NCBI RefSeq assembly: GCF_030409315.1
Contig: NZ_JAUFPS010000092.1
Location: 1 to 60,965 of the forward strand
Origin: Mucilaginibacter flavus
Lineage (GTDB): Bacteria > Bacteroidota > Bacteroidia > Sphingobacteriales > Sphingobacteriaceae
DNA length: 60,965 nt
Reading direction: 5' to 3'
Each line of letters starts with the position of its first letter. Position 1 is the stretch's first letter. Positions 59,143-60,965 of this stretch are shown one piece after another. A model generated the notes under the pieces. That model did no database searches, was not told the DNA's origin, and saw only the letters and a program-made list of their open reading frames with translations. The position numbers and the translations under genes were made by a program.

Positions 59143-59257
59143 TTACAGGACCTTAGTGTATAAGGTACAAATTTATGTTTTTTTCAACCGTTTTTTCGCA
59201 TCAAACCATCAAAAATTTGTTAATGGGCTGGCATTGACGGGCTGTGTCCGGAATTTT

Positions 59258-59635
59258 TACCGTCGGCCTCACGCGGATGCTGTTTACGGAAGTTTGATCT
59301 ATGTGCTTCCTGCCGATAAAATTAAACGCAAATGGCAGGCGAAAACATGTGGCGTAAATTCCTTTAAACGTGGATTTATCCCCCTGCATTCCATTTTTAC
59401 TGCAAGGGAATTCTTTGAAAAATTTGGCTTTTACAGTCCTGAATATGGTTCTGCCGGCGGTTACGAATGAATGGCAGGATTTATGCATTACCTTCGGATA
59501 GTACCGCAGTTTTAAGAACAGTTTTAGTGTTAAGGCCAGGGGCTTTGATTTCAAGGCAATGCATGAAAATCATCTGTTAATTCCCTGCCGGCCCTTGCTC
59601 TAAAACCATCGCGGAAATTTGACGATTTTTTTTGA
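59258..59635 (+). pseudogene. Frameshifted WcaE-like GT2 fragment
   Basis: A continuous frame from 59273 reads ADAVYGSLIYV, KRKWQAKTCG, FKRGFIPLHSIFTAREFF and EKFGFYSPEYGSAGGYE, the middle of a WcaE-like GT2. It then stops, but homology continues in other frames: RFMHYLRI-like, AMHENHLLIP near 59555-59590, and finally ALALKPSRKFDDFF ending at TGA 59633-59635, the expected C-terminus. Several indels and missing N-terminal domain show a dead gene. The intact paralogue type is at 17424-18161, at the opposite border of the locus. Confidence 0.75.
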
Positions 59636-59830
59636 TTTTGAAATCAATTATTATTGCGATTGCGTATAGGCCTAATAATCAAAATACCCCAACATAATGC
59701 CAGGGCAGACGCATTAAAATAACTTTCATTGGAATAGCAAAAAGAGTGAATAAATAGTTGATATTCAGTCAATTATCTATTAGTATTCAGTATTTTATTT
59801 TACATATTTATCTGACAATCAGATACTTAT
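59636..59830 (+). other. AT-rich spacer before the ISAs1 relic
   Basis: No ORF. It includes ATCTGACAATCAGAT (59808-59822), a short palindrome, and near-repeats of TATTCAGT / CTATTAG in the 59760-59790 stretch. It may contain the left end of the ISAs1 element. Confidence 0.4.
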
Positions 59831-60485
59831 ATGAATAAAAAGCCCCGAATTCCCACTTACTTTATCACGATGAAAGACCATCGTTTAGATCGGAAAAAAA
59901 GCATGACATTATTGCCATCACGATTGCCGCTGTGGTGTGTGGTGCCGAAGACTGGTATGAAATTGAAGAATTTGCGGTAGTTAACGAAACGTGGTTTAAA
60001 AGCTTCTTAAAGCTTGATAATGGAATACCCTCGCATGATACCATTAACTGCTTTTTTGCAAATATGGATCCCGCGACTTTCGAAAGCTGTTTTACGGACT
60101 GGATAAGTTCTTTAGAAGGGATCACACACGATCAATTGATCAGCATTGATGGAAAAACAATCCGTGGGGCGAAGGAAAATGGTAAAAAGTCACCCGTTCA
60201 TATGGTTAGCGCATGGGCTGATAAAAACGAGCTGGTATTGGGTCAGCTTCGGGTTTATGAAAAATCGAATGAGATTACGGCCATCCCTGATCTATTAAAA
60301 TCCTTATTTATAAAGGATTGCCTGGTATCCATTGATGCAATGGGATGTCAGCATGCTATAGCCGATGCCATTGTAGATAAGGAAAGTGACTATTTACTGG
60401 CTGTAAAAGGGAATCAGGGTGAGCTACAGGAAAACGTGCTCGATTCTTTCCGGTTTTTCAAGCCGGATGACATCGCTACAGATAA
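59831..60485 (+). pseudogene. ISAs1-family transposase, frameshifted and 3'-truncated
   Basis: The N-terminus (ATG 59831: KKPRIPTYFITMKDHRLDRKK) and the main frame (HDIIAITIAAVVCGAEDWYEIEEF onward) are offset by one base at a run of seven A (59894-59900); one added A restores the frame. The body has GIPSHDTINCFFANMDPATFE, SIDGKTIRGAKENG (first catalytic Asp of the DDE triad) and VSIDAMGCQHAIADAIVDKESDYLLAVKGNQ (second Asp). The C-terminal 150 or so residues with the final Glu are missing; the frame runs into foreign sequence at about 60485. The element is dead. Confidence 0.88.
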
Positions 60486-60680
60486 CAACTAGAAATTGAG
60501 CTTAGGAGGGACGAGAGGGTTCTTCGATTCCTTACAATAGCATTAGATAAGCATGCTATAGCTTACAATGATAAGAAGCGTAGTGGTGCGTTCAATAAAA
60601 CGTCACAAATAGCAAGTGGCGATGACGATACTGGCCCGGGTAGAAAAGGAGGCAATACTGAATCAGGTAGTGGGTCTTAA
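60486..60680 (+). pseudogene. rpsF: C-terminal fragment of ribosomal protein S6
   Basis: The frame from 60486 reads QLEIELRRDERVLRFLTIAL then DKHAIAYNDKKRSGAFNK. ELRRDERVLRFLT with an LDKHA tail is the conserved last strand and helix of bacterial S6, and the AFNK extension is a Bacteroidota-type tail. The N-terminal half (the first strands and helix) is absent because the ISAs1 relic abuts it. S6 is a single-copy essential-type gene, so a functional copy must exist elsewhere; this is a stranded fragment. The terminal Gly/Ser-rich tail ends at TAA 60678-60680. rpsR does not follow. Confidence 0.75.
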
Positions 60681-60690
60681 GTTTTAATTA

Positions 60691-60893
60691 TGGCAGATCA
60701 AAAAAGTTTAAAAGCTTACTGGGAAGAGTTTTTTGTTGCTAGCGCAAAGGTTAGTGAGTTAAACCGGAATTTGTCTTTGGGAGGAATTGCTATTATTTGG
60801 ATTTTTAACAAATCGAGCCTAATTGGAAGCCCAAATTTTAAGTCTCTTTTACCCAAAGATCTTTTATTGCCTTCAATTATCATTGGAGATTCT
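60691..60893 (+). pseudogene. Small membrane-protein gene interrupted by an IS end
   Basis: ATG 60691 opens MADQKSLKAYWEEFFVASAKVSELNRN, followed by a hydrophobic segment (LSLGGIAIIWIF) and LLPKDLLLPSIIIG. The frame then runs into the repeat-bearing IS end at about 60894, so the natural C-terminus, presumably one or two further TM helices, is lost or lies beyond the window. A small integral membrane protein of unknown function. Confidence 0.5.
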
Positions 60894-60965
60894 GTTGAAC
60901 TTGACCACCACATTCCGGCGCAAGCTGACCACCCATTCCGGGCGAAACTGACCAGTGCATTCCGG
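60894..60965 (+). mobile_element. IS end with tandem repeats (IS21-like), runs off the window
   Basis: Three imperfect copies of CTGACCAC..CATTCCGG lie at 60900-60918, 60924-60941 and 60947-60965, spaced 23-24 nt. Multiple terminal repeats next to a TGTTGAAC tip are the arrangement of IS21-family ends, to which IstA binds. The element body would lie to the right. Family call is by architecture only. Confidence 0.5.

Noticed and set aside
1..60965. CRISPR array, tRNA or rRNA genes
   Set aside because: No regularly spaced identical repeats of 25-40 nt and no tRNA or rRNA signature were seen on either strand by eye.

Overview
The window looks like a chromosomal accessory region from a Bacteroidota, most likely a Sphingobacteriaceae (Mucilaginibacter/Pedobacter-like) genome. 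The signs are Rhs cores ending in DPDG, a DUF4134 (TraE-type) conjugation gene, an UpxY-type NusG paralogue in a polysaccharide operon, TAnnTTTG-like -7 elements, many TTG/GTG starts and ATGA overlaps, and an exosortase-type domain. No rRNA, tRNA or CRISPR array was seen.

Layout. (1) 1-4400 is a decaying Rhs polymorphic-toxin locus. It holds an Rhs core followed by a permuted papain-like (NlpC/P60-type) toxin with a lipoprotein immunity candidate, a second Rhs core with a colicin D-like tip and its immunity protein, and an orphan toxin tip with an immunity protein, all among degenerate inverted repeats. (2) 4422-5232 is a 5'-truncated S1/P1 nuclease gene with a strong terminator. (3) 5269-9086 (minus strand) is an operon of DUF3892, HNH nuclease, coiled-coil and DUF4407 membrane genes, preceded by a single-TM protein. 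Opposite lie a tiny Pro-tailed lipopeptide gene and a TPR lipoprotein histidine kinase with its LuxR-type response regulator. (4) 12922-15240 (minus) is a fragment of a conjugative transfer operon, followed by a noncoding stretch and an IS110-family transposase.

(5) 17424-54814 is the core of the window: one very large, almost wholly co-directional exopolysaccharide/O-antigen-type locus. It begins with a Wza-like export lipoprotein, a Wzc-like tyrosine autokinase, an UpxY antiterminator and asparagine synthase. A Wzm/Wzt ABC exporter follows, then about 18 glycosyltransferases (GT2, GT4, GT9, GT11 and unassigned GT-A types), three FkbM methyltransferases plus one further Rossmann-type protein, an MBOAT/SGNH O-acylation pair, an AT3 acyltransferase and a Wzy-like polymerase. 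Dozens of 1-8 nt overlaps imply coupled translation. No Wzx flippase and no initiating phosphoglycosyltransferase is visible.

(6) 54934-59142 holds a DUF4254 gene and a convergent minus-strand operon: a GT2-exosortase fusion protein, a WcaF-like acetyltransferase and a polytopic GT39-like protein. With the Wzy-like and GT4 genes just before it, this resembles an exosortase-associated glycan system and is the most interesting part of the window. (7) 59258-60965 is a scrap zone: a frameshifted WcaE-like GT2 pseudogene, a frameshifted and truncated ISAs1 transposase, a C-terminal fragment of ribosomal protein S6, and a small membrane-protein gene cut by what looks like an IS21-type end with three tandem repeats.
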